A stretch of 64,000 nucleotides of DNA from assembly GCF_009873495.1 (NCBI RefSeq), contig NZ_CP046704.1:62001-126000 (forward strand), read 5' to 3'. Below, piece after piece: positions 1 to 8,980 of the stretch. Source of the stretch: Nostoc sp. ATCC 53789 (lineage in GTDB: Bacteria > Cyanobacteriota > Cyanobacteriia > Cyanobacteriales > Nostocaceae). The notes under the pieces are model-generated. The model searched no databases. It was given only the letters and a program-made list of their open reading frames with translations, and was not told where the DNA came from. The position numbers were made by a program, and so were the translations under genes. Numbering within the stretch: the stretch's first letter is position 1; each line of letters begins with the position of its first letter.

Positions 1-2
1 CC

Positions 3-1088
3 TTAAGCTACAACGCTTGTAGTCAGCAACTAACTGTACTAAAGAAAGAAAATGAATGGCTCAAAGAAGTAGATAAGTTTGCCTTACAGAACTCACTCAA
101 GAATTTAGAGACAGCATACAAAAACTTTTTTGCTGACTTAAAGAAGGTTAAAAGCAAGAAAGTGGTAGGGGTTCCTAAATTTAAAAAGAAGCATGGGTGT
201 AAGCAATCTTACAAAACTAACCTGACTAACGGCAACATTCAAATTATAGAGAATCGTTTAAAACTTCCCAAGTTAGGATGGATTAAGTTTCACCAGTCTC
301 AGGACATTAACGGGAAGCTTGTAAACGTTACCATAACTCGTACTTCATCAGGTAAATATATTGCTAGTATTCTGTGTGAAACAGAGATAGAGAAACACTT
401 TCAAGTTACTCAAAATATTGGCTTAGACTTGGGAATTAAATCCTATCTTGTTACAAGCAATGGTGAAGTTGTAGATAATCCCAAATATTACCGGACTCAA
501 AAAAGGAAGTTACGTAAAGCACACAAAAAACTATCTCGCACTGTAAAAGGTAGTAGTAATAGAGCCAAAGCGAAAATCAAGCTGGCTCGTACCTATGAAC
601 GAATTACGAACTTGAGAGATGACTTTCTGCACAAGTTGTCAACTCGTCTAATCAAAGAAAACAGCATTATCTGTATTGAGGATTTGCGAGTTGCCAATAT
701 GGTAAAGAATCACAAACTAGCATTGAGCCTGGCTGATGCTAGTTGGACTAAGTTCGTTACTATGCTTGAATATAAAGCTTTGTGGCATGACAGAATTGTG
801 CAAAAAGTCGGGACATTTTATCCTTCGTCTCAAACTTGTAATCATTGTGGTTTTATTAACCCATTAGTTAAAGATTTAAAGTTACGTGAATGGTCTTGTC
901 CTAGCTGCAATAGTTACAATTTAAGGGATAAAAACGCAGCACTTAATATATTAAGTGAGGGTTTGAGATTACTAACCGCCGTCGGTACGCCGGAGGTTAT
1001 AAAAAACGCCTGTGGAGAACTTGTAAGTCCTGAAGTAATTCAGGCACAGATCGTTGAAGCAGGAATCAAGCCACTTTTAGTGGTGTGA
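3..1088 (+). CDS. tnpB: IS200/IS605-family TnpB, 5' truncated by window edge
   Basis: RNA-guided RuvC-like nuclease encoded by IS200/IS605-type elements. The frame is open from base 3 (reads SYNACSQQLTVLKK), so the start lies left of the window. Visible marks are the RuvC Asp in IGLDLGIK, the Glu in CIEDLRV, the final Asp in LRDKNAALN and a zinc ribbon (CNHC and CPSC). No tnpA is seen in the window, so the element may be a tnpB-only copy or have tnpA further left. The gene ends a few bases before the element's right end, next to a broken Uma2 gene. The nuclease residues are intact, so it could be active. Confidence 0.93.
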   Translation, partial: LSYNACSQQLTVLKKENEWLKEVDKFALQNSLKNLETAYKNFFADLKKVKSKKVVGVPKFKKKHGCKQSYKTNLTNGNIQIIENRLKLPKLGWIKFHQSQDINGKLVNVTITRTSSGKYIASILCETEIEKHFQVTQNIGLDLGIKSYLVTSNGEVVDNPKYYRTQKRKLRKAHKKLSRTVKGSSNRAKAKIKLARTYERITNLRDDFLHKLSTRLIKENSIICIEDLRVANMVKNHKLALSLADASWTKFVTMLEYKALWHDRIVQKVGTFYPSSQTCNHCGFINPLVKDLKLREWSCPSCNSYNLRDKNAALNILSEGLRLLTAVGTPEVIKNACGELVSPEVIQAQIVEAGIKPLLVV

Positions 1089-1095
1089 GGTTCAA
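965..1095 (+). ncRNA. Predicted TnpB guide RNA (omega/reRNA) scaffold and right end of the IS
   Basis: TnpB guide RNAs are known to overlap the 3' end of tnpB and finish at the element's right end. Here the last 130 bases hold compact hairpins: a GCCGTCGG...CCGGAGG stretch near 979-995 and CCAC-TTTTA-GTGG at 1071-1083, typical of an IS605-type right end. The element seems to stop near TTCAA at 1095, because the Uma2 reading frame resumes there. If so, the guide starts near 1096 and matches the Uma2 fragment. Inferred from position and hairpins only. Confidence 0.4.
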
Positions 1096-1281
1096 GATGT
1101 CACCAATTATTTCTTTGTAATATTCGTGTTCTGGTAACGGTGTCATAATCTCTAATGTGCCATCATCATAAGCTACCCTAGCTGAACGGCTTTCACCTAA
1201 GTCTACTAATAAATTCTCAAACTTTTGCCAACTGATATTATAAAGAACCACTCGGTCAGCGCGATGTTCAGTTAGCAGCAT
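1096..1281 (-). pseudogene. Uma2-family endonuclease (DUF820), N-terminal fragment
   Basis: About 62 residues of an Uma2-type protein read from 1281 leftward (MLLTEHRADRVVLYNISWQ, then DGTLEIMTPLPEHEYY). Uma2 proteins are normally about 180-200 residues and common in cyanobacteria, with a PD-(D/E)XK-like fold. The homology stops at GDI, exactly where the tnpB element begins, so the gene was cut by that insertion. The remaining codons to the stop come from IS sequence. Confidence 0.75.
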
Positions 1282-1406
1282 AATTCCTCGCAGAATCAGT
1301 AAGCAGTTAATGATAATCAGTATTCAGTAAGAACTTAGTATAAGTTTCCAAATTTATAACTGATTACTAACTAATATCAAAATCATCCTAATTCATTTTA
1401 TCAATT

Positions 1407-2033
1407 ATGATTAGTGAATATTTCCAAACTCTAACCACCTTCCCCCCACGCAACTTTCAACGAGAAGCGATCGCTAAACTCTTACAGCGTCAAGACATCC
1501 TCCTCCGGGCACCAACAGGGTCAGGAAAAACAGAAACAGCGATCGCACCCTTCCTCTTCGCCAAAGCCCTGAATATAGACTTTCCCAATAAACTCATCTA
1601 CGTTGTACCTCTGCGAACCCTAGCCAACAGCCTCCGCCAACGGGCTGAAATATTAATTGCGAACTGGGAGAAGGTTTATCCATCATCCCATTTTCTAGCT
1701 GTCACCCTACAAACAGGAGAGAACCCAGAAGACCCGCGCTTTGAAGGTGATATAGTTTTCTGCACAATTGACCAAATGTTGAGCAGCTTCCTGAATATCC
1801 CTTACTCAGTCGGTCGTGGTTCTGCCAATGTGAACTCAGGAGCAATTTTTGCTTCATATCTAGTATTTGATGAATTACATCTGCTTGACCCAGACCGCTC
1901 TTTCGCTACTGTTTTGAAAGTTTTGCAACAAGTTAAAGGCATTTCCCCATTTTTGCTGATGACCGCCACTTTAACTAATGAACTTGCAACCCAAATACAG
2001 ACGTTGGTAAACAATGGAAATTATTCAAGTTGA
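1407..2033 (+). CDS. Cas3 fragment 1: RecA1 helicase lobe
   Basis: A 208-residue open piece covering helicase motifs Q, I (APTGSGKT, residues 35-42), II (DELH, 156-159) and III (TAT, 187-189). It stops in the linker between the two RecA lobes, so alone it cannot be an active helicase. It overlaps piece 2 by 20 bases. If both are translated, the two chains would have to assemble. A base-level indel near 2005-2015 is the simpler explanation. Confidence 0.7.
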   Translation: MISEYFQTLTTFPPRNFQREAIAKLLQRQDILLRAPTGSGKTETAIAPFLFAKALNIDFPNKLIYVVPLRTLANSLRQRAEILIANWEKVYPSSHFLAVTLQTGENPEDPRFEGDIVFCTIDQMLSSFLNIPYSVGRGSANVNSGAIFASYLVFDELHLLDPDRSFATVLKVLQQVKGISPFLLMTATLTNELATQIQTLVNNGNYSS

Positions 2034-4059
2034 AGATGCAGATTTACAAGCGATAGAAGGCGATCGCTGTCGTACCTTTCAAGCTGTGTCCCATCCTCTT
2101 AACGCTTCGGTAATCCTAGACGATATTCGAGCTTATCAGCGTAAACGAGTGATAATCATCTGTAACACAGTTTCTCAAGCTCAGGGATTATTCCGCGATT
2201 TAGAGGAACTGAACTACGAGGGAATATTACACGTTACATTGTTACATTCTAGATTCCTCCCAGAACACCGCGCCCAAAAAGAAACTGACCTCAAAAGCAT
2301 ATTTGCCCAAAGCTGGCAAGATGATGGTAATTGCTACGTTTTGATTTCTACCCAAGTAATAGAAGCAGGAATCAACATCACCTGCCAAGTCATGCACACT
2401 CAACTTTGTCCAATGAACTCGCTTTTACAACGGGCTGGACGTTGCGCTCGGTTTGGTGGTGAGCAAGGAGAAGTCTATATTTATCCTACAGTTGAAGTTA
2501 ACGCAGCTTCTTGTAAAATAGCGATCGCAGATTTAGAACTAGAAGAAGAATCAGCACCTAAAAAGCAAAGCTTTCTGCCATATCCTCAAGAAACCTGTGA
2601 ACTCACATGGTCTGTGTTGCAGGAACATACCCAATCTGTACAAGCGAATGAGAATGTTGGATTTCGTACTGAAGAACAATGGATAAATCAAGTTCACACT
2701 AGAGAAGACTTACTACAGCAACAGCGACGACTTAACAACCGGATGAATTTTGAACAACGCTTTGAAGATGCGTTTTTTAGAGGGGATCAATCTGCCGGGA
2801 GAGAATTGATTCGGTCAATCGATAGCCGCAGTGTATTTATCTGGGAAGAAGATGGCTTAATTGATATTGAAGAGGAAGTAGTTGATCCCCAAAAACTGCT
2901 AAGTTTTTCGCTGCCTGTTTCCATGCTATGCAAAGTGTGGCGGGAGTTTCAAAATATGGAATTTGGAGCAGACTGGATTTTTAAGCAGATTGAAAATCCA
3001 AAAGGGAAAGCAGAAACGTATAGTCAACCTGTTTGCACTCCAATTAAATCTCGTGAGGCACTGATTGGCAGTATACGGATTTTAGTCAATCCTCGCTATG
3101 TTCATTATGACGAACATATTGGCTTGTTAATTGGTATTGATGTTTTCGGGAACCACTTTGTTTCTCCTGATAAATCAAAACGTGTAATCGCCAGTGAGTA
3201 TCGCTATAACATGGACAATTATGTAGGGCATCTAGTGTTGATGTGGAAATGCTGGCGGGAAGTATTTACAGTAAACCGATTAAAAAATGGAGTGTCCCAA
3301 GAAACTACTTTTACTAGTGTTCGTGATGAACTGTTAGCGGCTGGTGGACGATTTATCAGAGGTAAAATTTTTCCGCAGACGCAGGAGAAAGAAGCAGAAG
3401 CTTTATTTGAAATGTTGGTATTTCTAGCTATTTTCACCCATGACCTGGGGAAACTGCAAGTGAAATGGCAAGAAGTGATGCAGGGATGGCAAGCGATCGC
3501 TCATTCTTCATTCTCTGGCAGAAACCCTGGAAAACATCTATTAGCGCACACTGACTACAGCCCAGAAGACAGACATCAACGAGATGCGCTCAAAGACTAT
3601 GAAAAGAAACACAAGCGTCCAAACCATGCTGTTGAAAGTGCTTACTTAGCCCAAGATATTCTTAAGCAATCGTTAGTACCCCTACTGCAAGATAATTTCT
3701 TGGCAGACATAGAGCAAATTAAATACATCTGTCATACAGTAATCATGGCTGCGGGTCGTCACCATTCTGCTTGGGCAGGGGGATGGGATCAAGCAGCAAC
3801 AGCTAAGATTAAAAGTATAGAGTTACACCCAGGGGCAAAGCAAGCGATCGCTGATAGTTGGCGGAGTATTCATAGGTTTCTGCCACAGCCATTATCCTTA
3901 GCAAAAGCAAACTTGGGTAAAGATGTGTACCCGATTAAAAAAGACTTTGATTTAAATAGGTTTACCCCCGACCAAACTGAATATTTGCAACTTTACTTGC
4001 TAATAGTCAGAGCTTTGCGCCTTTGCGATCAGCGTTCAGTACAGCTTCACAATATCTAG
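2014..4059 (+). CDS. Cas3 fragment 2: RecA2 lobe and HD nuclease
   Basis: 681 residues from an ATG at 2014. It carries RecA2 motifs (STQVIEAGINI, then LLQRAGRCARFGG) and a C-terminal HD phosphohydrolase with HD in FTHDLGKLQ, plus NHAVES and AAGRHHSAW. No convincing Shine-Dalgarno precedes the ATG, and the frame just upstream holds a TAA, which supports a frameshift rather than a designed start. The end RLCDQRSVQLHNI is probably a frameshifted tail. Confidence 0.65.
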   Translation: MEIIQVEDADLQAIEGDRCRTFQAVSHPLNASVILDDIRAYQRKRVIIICNTVSQAQGLFRDLEELNYEGILHVTLLHSRFLPEHRAQKETDLKSIFAQSWQDDGNCYVLISTQVIEAGINITCQVMHTQLCPMNSLLQRAGRCARFGGEQGEVYIYPTVEVNAASCKIAIADLELEEESAPKKQSFLPYPQETCELTWSVLQEHTQSVQANENVGFRTEEQWINQVHTREDLLQQQRRLNNRMNFEQRFEDAFFRGDQSAGRELIRSIDSRSVFIWEEDGLIDIEEEVVDPQKLLSFSLPVSMLCKVWREFQNMEFGADWIFKQIENPKGKAETYSQPVCTPIKSREALIGSIRILVNPRYVHYDEHIGLLIGIDVFGNHFVSPDKSKRVIASEYRYNMDNYVGHLVLMWKCWREVFTVNRLKNGVSQETTFTSVRDELLAAGGRFIRGKIFPQTQEKEAEALFEMLVFLAIFTHDLGKLQVKWQEVMQGWQAIAHSSFSGRNPGKHLLAHTDYSPEDRHQRDALKDYEKKHKRPNHAVESAYLAQDILKQSLVPLLQDNFLADIEQIKYICHTVIMAAGRHHSAWAGGWDQAATAKIKSIELHPGAKQAIADSWRSIHRFLPQPLSLAKANLGKDVYPIKKDFDLNRFTPDQTEYLQLYLLIVRALRLCDQRSVQLHNI

Positions 4060-4142
4060 CTATCACCGGAATCGACCAGCGAAGTCTTGATTTATCGCCT
4101 GTGCCCGCAGGTGTGCCATCACAAGTACAGCAAAGGAAATAT

Positions 4143-4274
4143 CCTAGCGTGGCAAAACTAGCTAGAGCAAAAATTTAAACGTAGTAAATTCGTTATTATT
4201 GAAAATTTTGGTTTACCTATTTACGCCTATTTCAATCATTAAAAATCTACTCTAGCAAGTTTTACCACTCTAGG
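4143..4274. mobile_element. 132-bp MITE inserted in the 3' end of cas3
   Basis: Terminal inverted repeats of 25 bases: 4143-4167 begins CCTAGCGTGGCAAAACT and 4250-4274 is its complement with four mismatches. The flanks are a direct duplication AAATAT at 4137-4142 and 4275-4280. There is no internal gene. Removing the element plus one duplication restores an open frame continuing the cas3 C-terminus. Family not recognised. Confidence 0.85.
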
Positions 4275-4408
4275 AAATATCAGTTTGCTCTAACTCTAAC
4301 CAATAGGCTTCGTATTTGGAAAGGTCTGACAGATTGTATTGGAATAGCCCTCTTCCAAGGGGGTATAGAATCTTTGGAAGTACACAACGCTCATGGGTAA
4401 AACGCCAG

Positions 4409-6244
4409 ATGACAGAGCGCTTATTTATTACCAAAAAATTTGGCACTTATGCTGACACCTTTCTAATGCTAGGTCTGGTGCAGCTTGTGGAATATGCCCT
4501 GAAAGCGACTAACCAAAAAATCGATATTCAGCTTGTGGATGAAGGGACACGCTACTGCATCCAGTTGAAGAAGGCTGTCAATTTAGAACCAATAGGTAAA
4601 TTAAGTTACACCAACCCCTTTCCACCAGTCAAAGGTAAAAAGACAGATATCAGCAAAATATCTCAGGAAACAATTATCTTTGACACAGTAGAACAAAGCG
4701 ATGCGCGAAAACTCTACCGAGATTATGTATTTCAGCAACGGGGCAAAGTTCAATTTCATGAAGATGCACCAGATCCACCCCATCCTAGTACTCAAAATGG
4801 TGTAGTCCTAACTTCGATGCGCCACGATCGCAATCATAACGAACTGTGGCAATTGGGTTGGCAGAATAAGGATGACTACGGCATTTTGCTTGTTACCCTC
4901 TTCCAAGCTTTTAGCCAGGAGAATTACTCTAGCTTGAATGGAGAAACTAAGCAGGTTGCGGAGTTATTCAAACAAGCGACTGGTCGCCAGTTGCCTAGTG
5001 AGGCCAGTGCCGTGAAAGTTTATCTGCCCACATCAGTTCAGGGAGTTAACCGTATCAAGGCAGATAGCAACAAAGTAGATTCTCAAAAGGCAGATTGGTT
5101 AACTTTATGGCTGATTGCAGGAGGATTATTTAGCTTTGGGGTTGCGGAACGGGTCAAGATTGCCGAACGAGTTTATGACTGGCGAGTTGTAGCGTTGGAA
5201 CCATTAGATATTCAGTTGAGCAAATATCGGGAGGTGTTAGATAAATTACGCAAATATAACCCACCTTCTGGAGGATATGGGATTGCCCGCTTTGATGCAG
5301 AGTTGGTGTTGCGGTTTTGTCAACAATTGCTCAATAGTCACCCATCTCAAGCTGATGCAGAACTAGATGACTTTGACCTATGGCAACCGATTAACCATTT
5401 TGTCAGCAACTTTGTAGGTACTCACTTTGGCTCCAAAGGGCAAGTTTATGGTGTCAAGGAAGTTTTTACTTTGGGGCTTCCTGGGTGGATTCGACCAGAA
5501 AATTCTGAGGAATTGACAGATTATCTGAAGGTTCTAAATGAGCATCTGTTTGTGATCGGTAGCCTATCGGCGGAAGAGGGACACAGCGAACTGTTGGCTG
5601 CATATCGAGATTTTATTACTGGGACAAATCTTCGTAGGTTTTTTCGTTTTCAGGCCAGCTACGCCGATTACATAGTTAAACGCTTGGCAGATCCCAAAGC
5701 AAAACCTCCCCGTTTATTTTCAATTGCTGGACTGAACACTATGACTAAAAAAGACACAGATTTCACCAAAATTACTACAGACCCCAGCTTTCTCCGCATC
5801 GCCAAAGCAATTAATCAAGCAACAGTATATGCAGGGAAGGTGAAAACCCAACAGGGTGTTATAGAACTAGATTGGCAACGCACCTATGGATTGGCACAGC
5901 GTTTGAGCAGTCAATCTGGCTCCAAGAAGGATTTTTTGAGCGAAATTACTGATTTTCTGGCGAAATACCAAGCAGAAAATTTACGCTTATCGGAACAACT
6001 TCTCAAGGAAGGCAAATCCCTAAGACGAGTTTGGACAACCAAAGAAGACTTAGATCGATTAGTTGAATTGGTTGAAAACTATGACACAGTACTGGTTGCC
6101 AATTTGTTAATTGCCTACGGGTATGCCCGTTGGACAAAGGCGAAGGAAGTGGATTTGGAAGATGAGAATGCGGATATTAATGACGAGCAAGATTTAAACA
6201 ACTTGGAACCAACTGAAAATTTAGGAGAATCCAACAATGACTAA
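4409..6244 (+). CDS. cas8: Cas8-like large subunit of Cascade (MYXAN/DevT-like)
   Basis: Probable Cascade large subunit, which in related systems recognises the PAM and recruits Cas3. The call rests mainly on position (between cas3 and cas7) and on size, 611 residues from ATG 4409 (MTERLFITKKFGTYADTF). An upstream in-frame GTG/ATG extension (from 4316) lies inside the old cas3 tail and is rejected. The C-terminal third, from about residue 445, is helical and resembles a Cas11 small subunit. It overlaps the cas7 ATG by 8 bases, so the two are translationally coupled. No separate cas11 gene is present. Confidence 0.75.
   Translation: MTERLFITKKFGTYADTFLMLGLVQLVEYALKATNQKIDIQLVDEGTRYCIQLKKAVNLEPIGKLSYTNPFPPVKGKKTDISKISQETIIFDTVEQSDARKLYRDYVFQQRGKVQFHEDAPDPPHPSTQNGVVLTSMRHDRNHNELWQLGWQNKDDYGILLVTLFQAFSQENYSSLNGETKQVAELFKQATGRQLPSEASAVKVYLPTSVQGVNRIKADSNKVDSQKADWLTLWLIAGGLFSFGVAERVKIAERVYDWRVVALEPLDIQLSKYREVLDKLRKYNPPSGGYGIARFDAELVLRFCQQLLNSHPSQADAELDDFDLWQPINHFVSNFVGTHFGSKGQVYGVKEVFTLGLPGWIRPENSEELTDYLKVLNEHLFVIGSLSAEEGHSELLAAYRDFITGTNLRRFFRFQASYADYIVKRLADPKAKPPRLFSIAGLNTMTKKDTDFTKITTDPSFLRIAKAINQATVYAGKVKTQQGVIELDWQRTYGLAQRLSSQSGSKKDFLSEITDFLAKYQAENLRLSEQLLKEGKSLRRVWTTKEDLDRLVELVENYDTVLVANLLIAYGYARWTKAKEVDLEDENADINDEQDLNNLEPTENLGESNND
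5741..6244 (+). CDS. Predicted internally translated Cas11 small subunit
   Basis: In several type I systems the Cascade small subunit is made from an internal start inside the large-subunit gene. Here an in-frame ATG at 5741 (MTKKDTDFTKITTDPSFLR) would yield 167 residues, the right size and predicted helical (ELVENYDTVLVANLLIAYG near the end). A weak GGA lies 9 bases upstream. This is inferred from family precedent, not a proven start. Confidence 0.35.
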   Translation: MTKKDTDFTKITTDPSFLRIAKAINQATVYAGKVKTQQGVIELDWQRTYGLAQRLSSQSGSKKDFLSEITDFLAKYQAENLRLSEQLLKEGKSLRRVWTTKEDLDRLVELVENYDTVLVANLLIAYGYARWTKAKEVDLEDENADINDEQDLNNLEPTENLGESNND

Positions 6245-7199
6245 TACACATTTTCCCGTTCATTCAATTTCAGTTAGTGGTACATTGTCCTGGCAACTTC
6301 ATGCTCTGAATAATGAAGGCAACGAGGGCAATCAATCGCTAACGCGACGCTACTACATTATTCAGAAAGACATGACTGAACCTGAATATGTTAATGGAGT
6401 TTCCGGGGATATGCTCAAACATATCCAAGCAGAACATCTGCACCGGATTGCGATTCAGGAAGGGCTAACACTTTCAGAAGGGGGCAAGCAATTTCATCCT
6501 GACCGTATTGGTTATGACTTAGAAAAAGGACTTCCGGTTTTTACGCAGTCAAACACAGATTTAACTGCCAAAACGAACCAAGTACTCCAGCTTTGCACAA
6601 TCAGCGACTTAGAGGGATTTATGGTGACAGTTAAGGGTGGACAAACTCTAAAACGGGAATCTGTAATTGAGTTTGGAGCAGCTGTAGGTTTACCAACCTT
6701 AGTCAAAACCCAGAGCTACTTCCATGCGAAATATGGGACAGATAACCCAACTCCTTACAATGTACAGGTAAATTCCGGTTTATATGCAACTGTCCTCAAT
6801 ATTGAAGCTTTTCGTATTGGCTACAATCCCCACAATTTTAGCTACAGCATTGATCCTATTGAGCGCAAAAAGCGGCTAGATGTCTTACTAAAAAGTGTGC
6901 TGTATACATACCTGCAACCCAATGGTGCAAAGCGCAATACCCATTTACCCCATCCTGACCATTTTGAAGGTGTAATTACTGTTAGCACTCGCCGTTGTCC
7001 CGCACCAATGCTCAGTCCCTTATCCGCAAGTTACAGCCGCCAAATTCATAGCTTGGCTGACACCCTAAATAATCTCAACGGTGCAGGTACAATTCACTGC
7101 TTTGATTTTGAGACAATTGCCCAGTTCGCCGAACAAATTCAAACCCTAATTGAGCGATCGCAACCTTGGGAGAGTAACAATGCCGAAGCCATCGAATAA
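6237..7199 (+). CDS. cas7: Cas7 backbone subunit (Cst2/DevR-like)
   Basis: RAMP subunit that forms the Cascade backbone along the crRNA. The signature GVSGDMLKHIQAEHL near residue 55 is typical of the Cst2/DevR group, as is the stretch ESVIEFGAAVGLPTLVKTQ. 320 residues. A good Shine-Dalgarno (AGGAG) sits about 10 bases before ATG 6237. Its end overlaps cas5 by 20 bases. Confidence 0.88.
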   Translation: MTNTHFPVHSISVSGTLSWQLHALNNEGNEGNQSLTRRYYIIQKDMTEPEYVNGVSGDMLKHIQAEHLHRIAIQEGLTLSEGGKQFHPDRIGYDLEKGLPVFTQSNTDLTAKTNQVLQLCTISDLEGFMVTVKGGQTLKRESVIEFGAAVGLPTLVKTQSYFHAKYGTDNPTPYNVQVNSGLYATVLNIEAFRIGYNPHNFSYSIDPIERKKRLDVLLKSVLYTYLQPNGAKRNTHLPHPDHFEGVITVSTRRCPAPMLSPLSASYSRQIHSLADTLNNLNGAGTIHCFDFETIAQFAEQIQTLIERSQPWESNNAEAIE

Positions 7200-7950
7200 A
7201 TCAAAATCTTCACTGTCCAAACAGGAGCAGCAGGTGAAAGTAAACTCCAACCAATGGTTAACCCTTACTTATCAGCCCGTTAGTCTATTCTCCCTCAAAC
7301 GCTCCGATGCAACGAGCATGGCGGCTCGGTCGAATCTAGTGCCAACTCCCTATGCGATCAAGATGGCATTGCTGAAAGTCTTGCTCGAAAGTCAAGGAAG
7401 GCAGCATCAAAGTAATTTTGATCAATGGATTAAAAGCGAATTTACCTGGATTCGAGACTTACAAATTTATATTTGGCCACCAGAGCAATTGGTTGTGAAT
7501 CGCAACGGCTACAAACTCCGCTACTACGATCAAACTGCTGATAAGGCAGATAAGAGCCGGACAACACTACCTATGCAGGGTGGGTTTGTTTTTCGGGAAT
7601 GGGTGCATTTACAAGGACATCTACAAATTTGTTGTGGTGGTTGCGATCGCTTGGCAGAACTAGAGCGGCTGTTTGCTCAAATTAACTACTTTGGCAAACG
7701 GGGCTGTTTTTTTCAATATCTTCCAGAATACAAACAAGAAACTTCTGAACCATTATTTCAACCAAATCTGATTACTGGCTTTACAGCACAGCTAATGGAT
7801 GATTTAGGTGAAAAGGCTACGTTTAACCGAATCAATCCTTTTTCCACTGAGAAGGCACAACTGGACAAAGACCGAGTAATTAAGCCTGGATTTCTACCTT
7901 TACGACTTGTTGCTACAAGCGCCCGTTATGATATGTACCAAAGATACTGA
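7180..7950 (+). CDS. cas5: Cas5-like Cascade subunit (DevS-like)
   Basis: RAMP-type subunit expected to cap the crRNA 5' handle. The call rests on order (after cas7, before cas6) and size (256 residues from ATG 7180). A TTG at 7150 would add ten residues but lies inside cas7 without need. The N-terminal half holds SLKRSDATSMAARSNLVPTP, plausible for the Cas5 thumb region. Coupled on both sides: 20-base overlap with cas7 and 23 with cas6. Sequence recognition is weak. Confidence 0.65.
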   Translation: MPKPSNKSKSSLSKQEQQVKVNSNQWLTLTYQPVSLFSLKRSDATSMAARSNLVPTPYAIKMALLKVLLESQGRQHQSNFDQWIKSEFTWIRDLQIYIWPPEQLVVNRNGYKLRYYDQTADKADKSRTTLPMQGGFVFREWVHLQGHLQICCGGCDRLAELERLFAQINYFGKRGCFFQYLPEYKQETSEPLFQPNLITGFTAQLMDDLGEKATFNRINPFSTEKAQLDKDRVIKPGFLPLRLVATSARYDMYQRY

Positions 7951-8953
7951 AGTCACATTCGCTGGACTTAGCATAGTTCTTAAACAAGTAGAAACTTCAA
8001 TCAGCCCCACTCCACTGAACTCTTGGCTATCAGAAACCCAGCTTTTACCAGTTTGGATTCCTTTACGGATTAACGGAGGTGTTACCAAAATTATGCCTGT
8101 ATTGCCAAGCTCAGTTCTGTATTCAAATCTGATGCAATCTATTTGTCAGCAGATTGCTCAGAATACCTTGGTGGAGTGGTGGCAAAAACCTTATGAACTA
8201 ACAGGGGTTGAAGTAGATTCTGATGCTTTGCATGTGATTCAAGTTTCTGTTACATCTGCCGCATCCCTGCCAGCACTGGGACGAGCCATCCATGCTCAAT
8301 GTTTTCAGTGGTTTGCTAATGCCGATACTGCCTTAGCTGAACACTTGCATCAACAAAATACCTTACCGTTAACTGCGGCAATGCAGTATGTTTCTCCACA
8401 AAAAATGCAGTTGAGAATTACCTTGTTGAAAAAAGAACTGCTAGCACCTTTACTTTGGGGATTAAGTACCAACCTGGGAGAGTCAATCATGCTGGCAGGC
8501 ATACCTTGCCAATTGGGGAAGTGGATAGATATCGTGCAAGTTAGTAGTTTTGAAAAACTACTACAGGTAACAACCCAAAGTGTGATAGAGTTGCGCTTTC
8601 TTTCACCTACTAGCTTCAAGCAAAATCGAGGAGTACAGTCTTTCCCCCTACCAGAATTGGTTTTCAACAGTTTATTGCGCCGTTGGAACATATTTGCTCC
8701 ACCAGAACAGCAATTTCCCGAGGTGGAGTGGAATGGTTTAGTTTCTGCTTATGATCTCAAAACCCATGCCTTAAAAATGGAAGGTGGAGCAGAAATTGGT
8801 GCCCAAGGATGGGTAAAGTATCGATTTTTAGATTCCCAGCAAGCAAGAATAGCCACAATCTTAGCTCATTTTGCAACATTCGCGGGAGTTGGGCGCAAAA
8901 CAGCGATGGGAATGGGGCAAGTGAGATTGGTTGAATCCCGCTTACGAGGCTGA
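7928..8953 (+). CDS. cas6: Cas6 pre-crRNA endoribonuclease
   Basis: Cleaves CRISPR transcripts in each repeat, leaving an 8-base 5' handle. The C-terminal glycine-rich loop GVGRKTAMGMGQVRL is the Cas6 signature, and SPTSFKQNRG and LVFNSLLRRWN match the shared Cas6 core. 341 residues from ATG 7928, overlapping cas5; an upstream TTG at 7907 is less likely. It is a paralogue of the second cas6 at 13215, which shares SPTSF and LRRWN. Confidence 0.88.
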   Translation: MICTKDTEVTFAGLSIVLKQVETSISPTPLNSWLSETQLLPVWIPLRINGGVTKIMPVLPSSVLYSNLMQSICQQIAQNTLVEWWQKPYELTGVEVDSDALHVIQVSVTSAASLPALGRAIHAQCFQWFANADTALAEHLHQQNTLPLTAAMQYVSPQKMQLRITLLKKELLAPLLWGLSTNLGESIMLAGIPCQLGKWIDIVQVSSFEKLLQVTTQSVIELRFLSPTSFKQNRGVQSFPLPELVFNSLLRRWNIFAPPEQQFPEVEWNGLVSAYDLKTHALKMEGGAEIGAQGWVKYRFLDSQQARIATILAHFATFAGVGRKTAMGMGQVRLVESRLRG

Positions 8954-8980
8954 ACTAAAAATACGTATTCAAACGAAAAG

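Larger units (their letters stand above)
1407..4400 (+). pseudogene. cas3: cas3 helicase-nuclease, decayed (two frameshifts and a MITE)
   Basis: Cas3 unwinds and degrades DNA recruited by Cascade. The order here is helicase first and HD nuclease last. Piece 1 (1407-2033) has Walker A APTGSGKTET, DELH and the MTAT motif. Piece 2 (2014-4059) has the RecA2 lobe with QRAGRCARFGG and an HD domain (FTHDLGK near its residue 475, then NHAVES and GRHHSAW). The frame moves by +1 near 2010. A second shift near 4030 opens another frame to 4178. With the MITE at 4143-4274 and one AAATAT copy removed, that frame runs on to a stop at 4398-4400, 8 bases before cas8. Reconstructed length is about 950 residues. 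Either a pseudogene or, less likely, a split two-chain Cas3. Confidence 0.75.

Noticed and set aside
4316..4408. Upstream 31-codon extension of cas8.
   Set aside because: It lies in the old cas3 tail in another frame; the natural cas8 start is ATG 4409.
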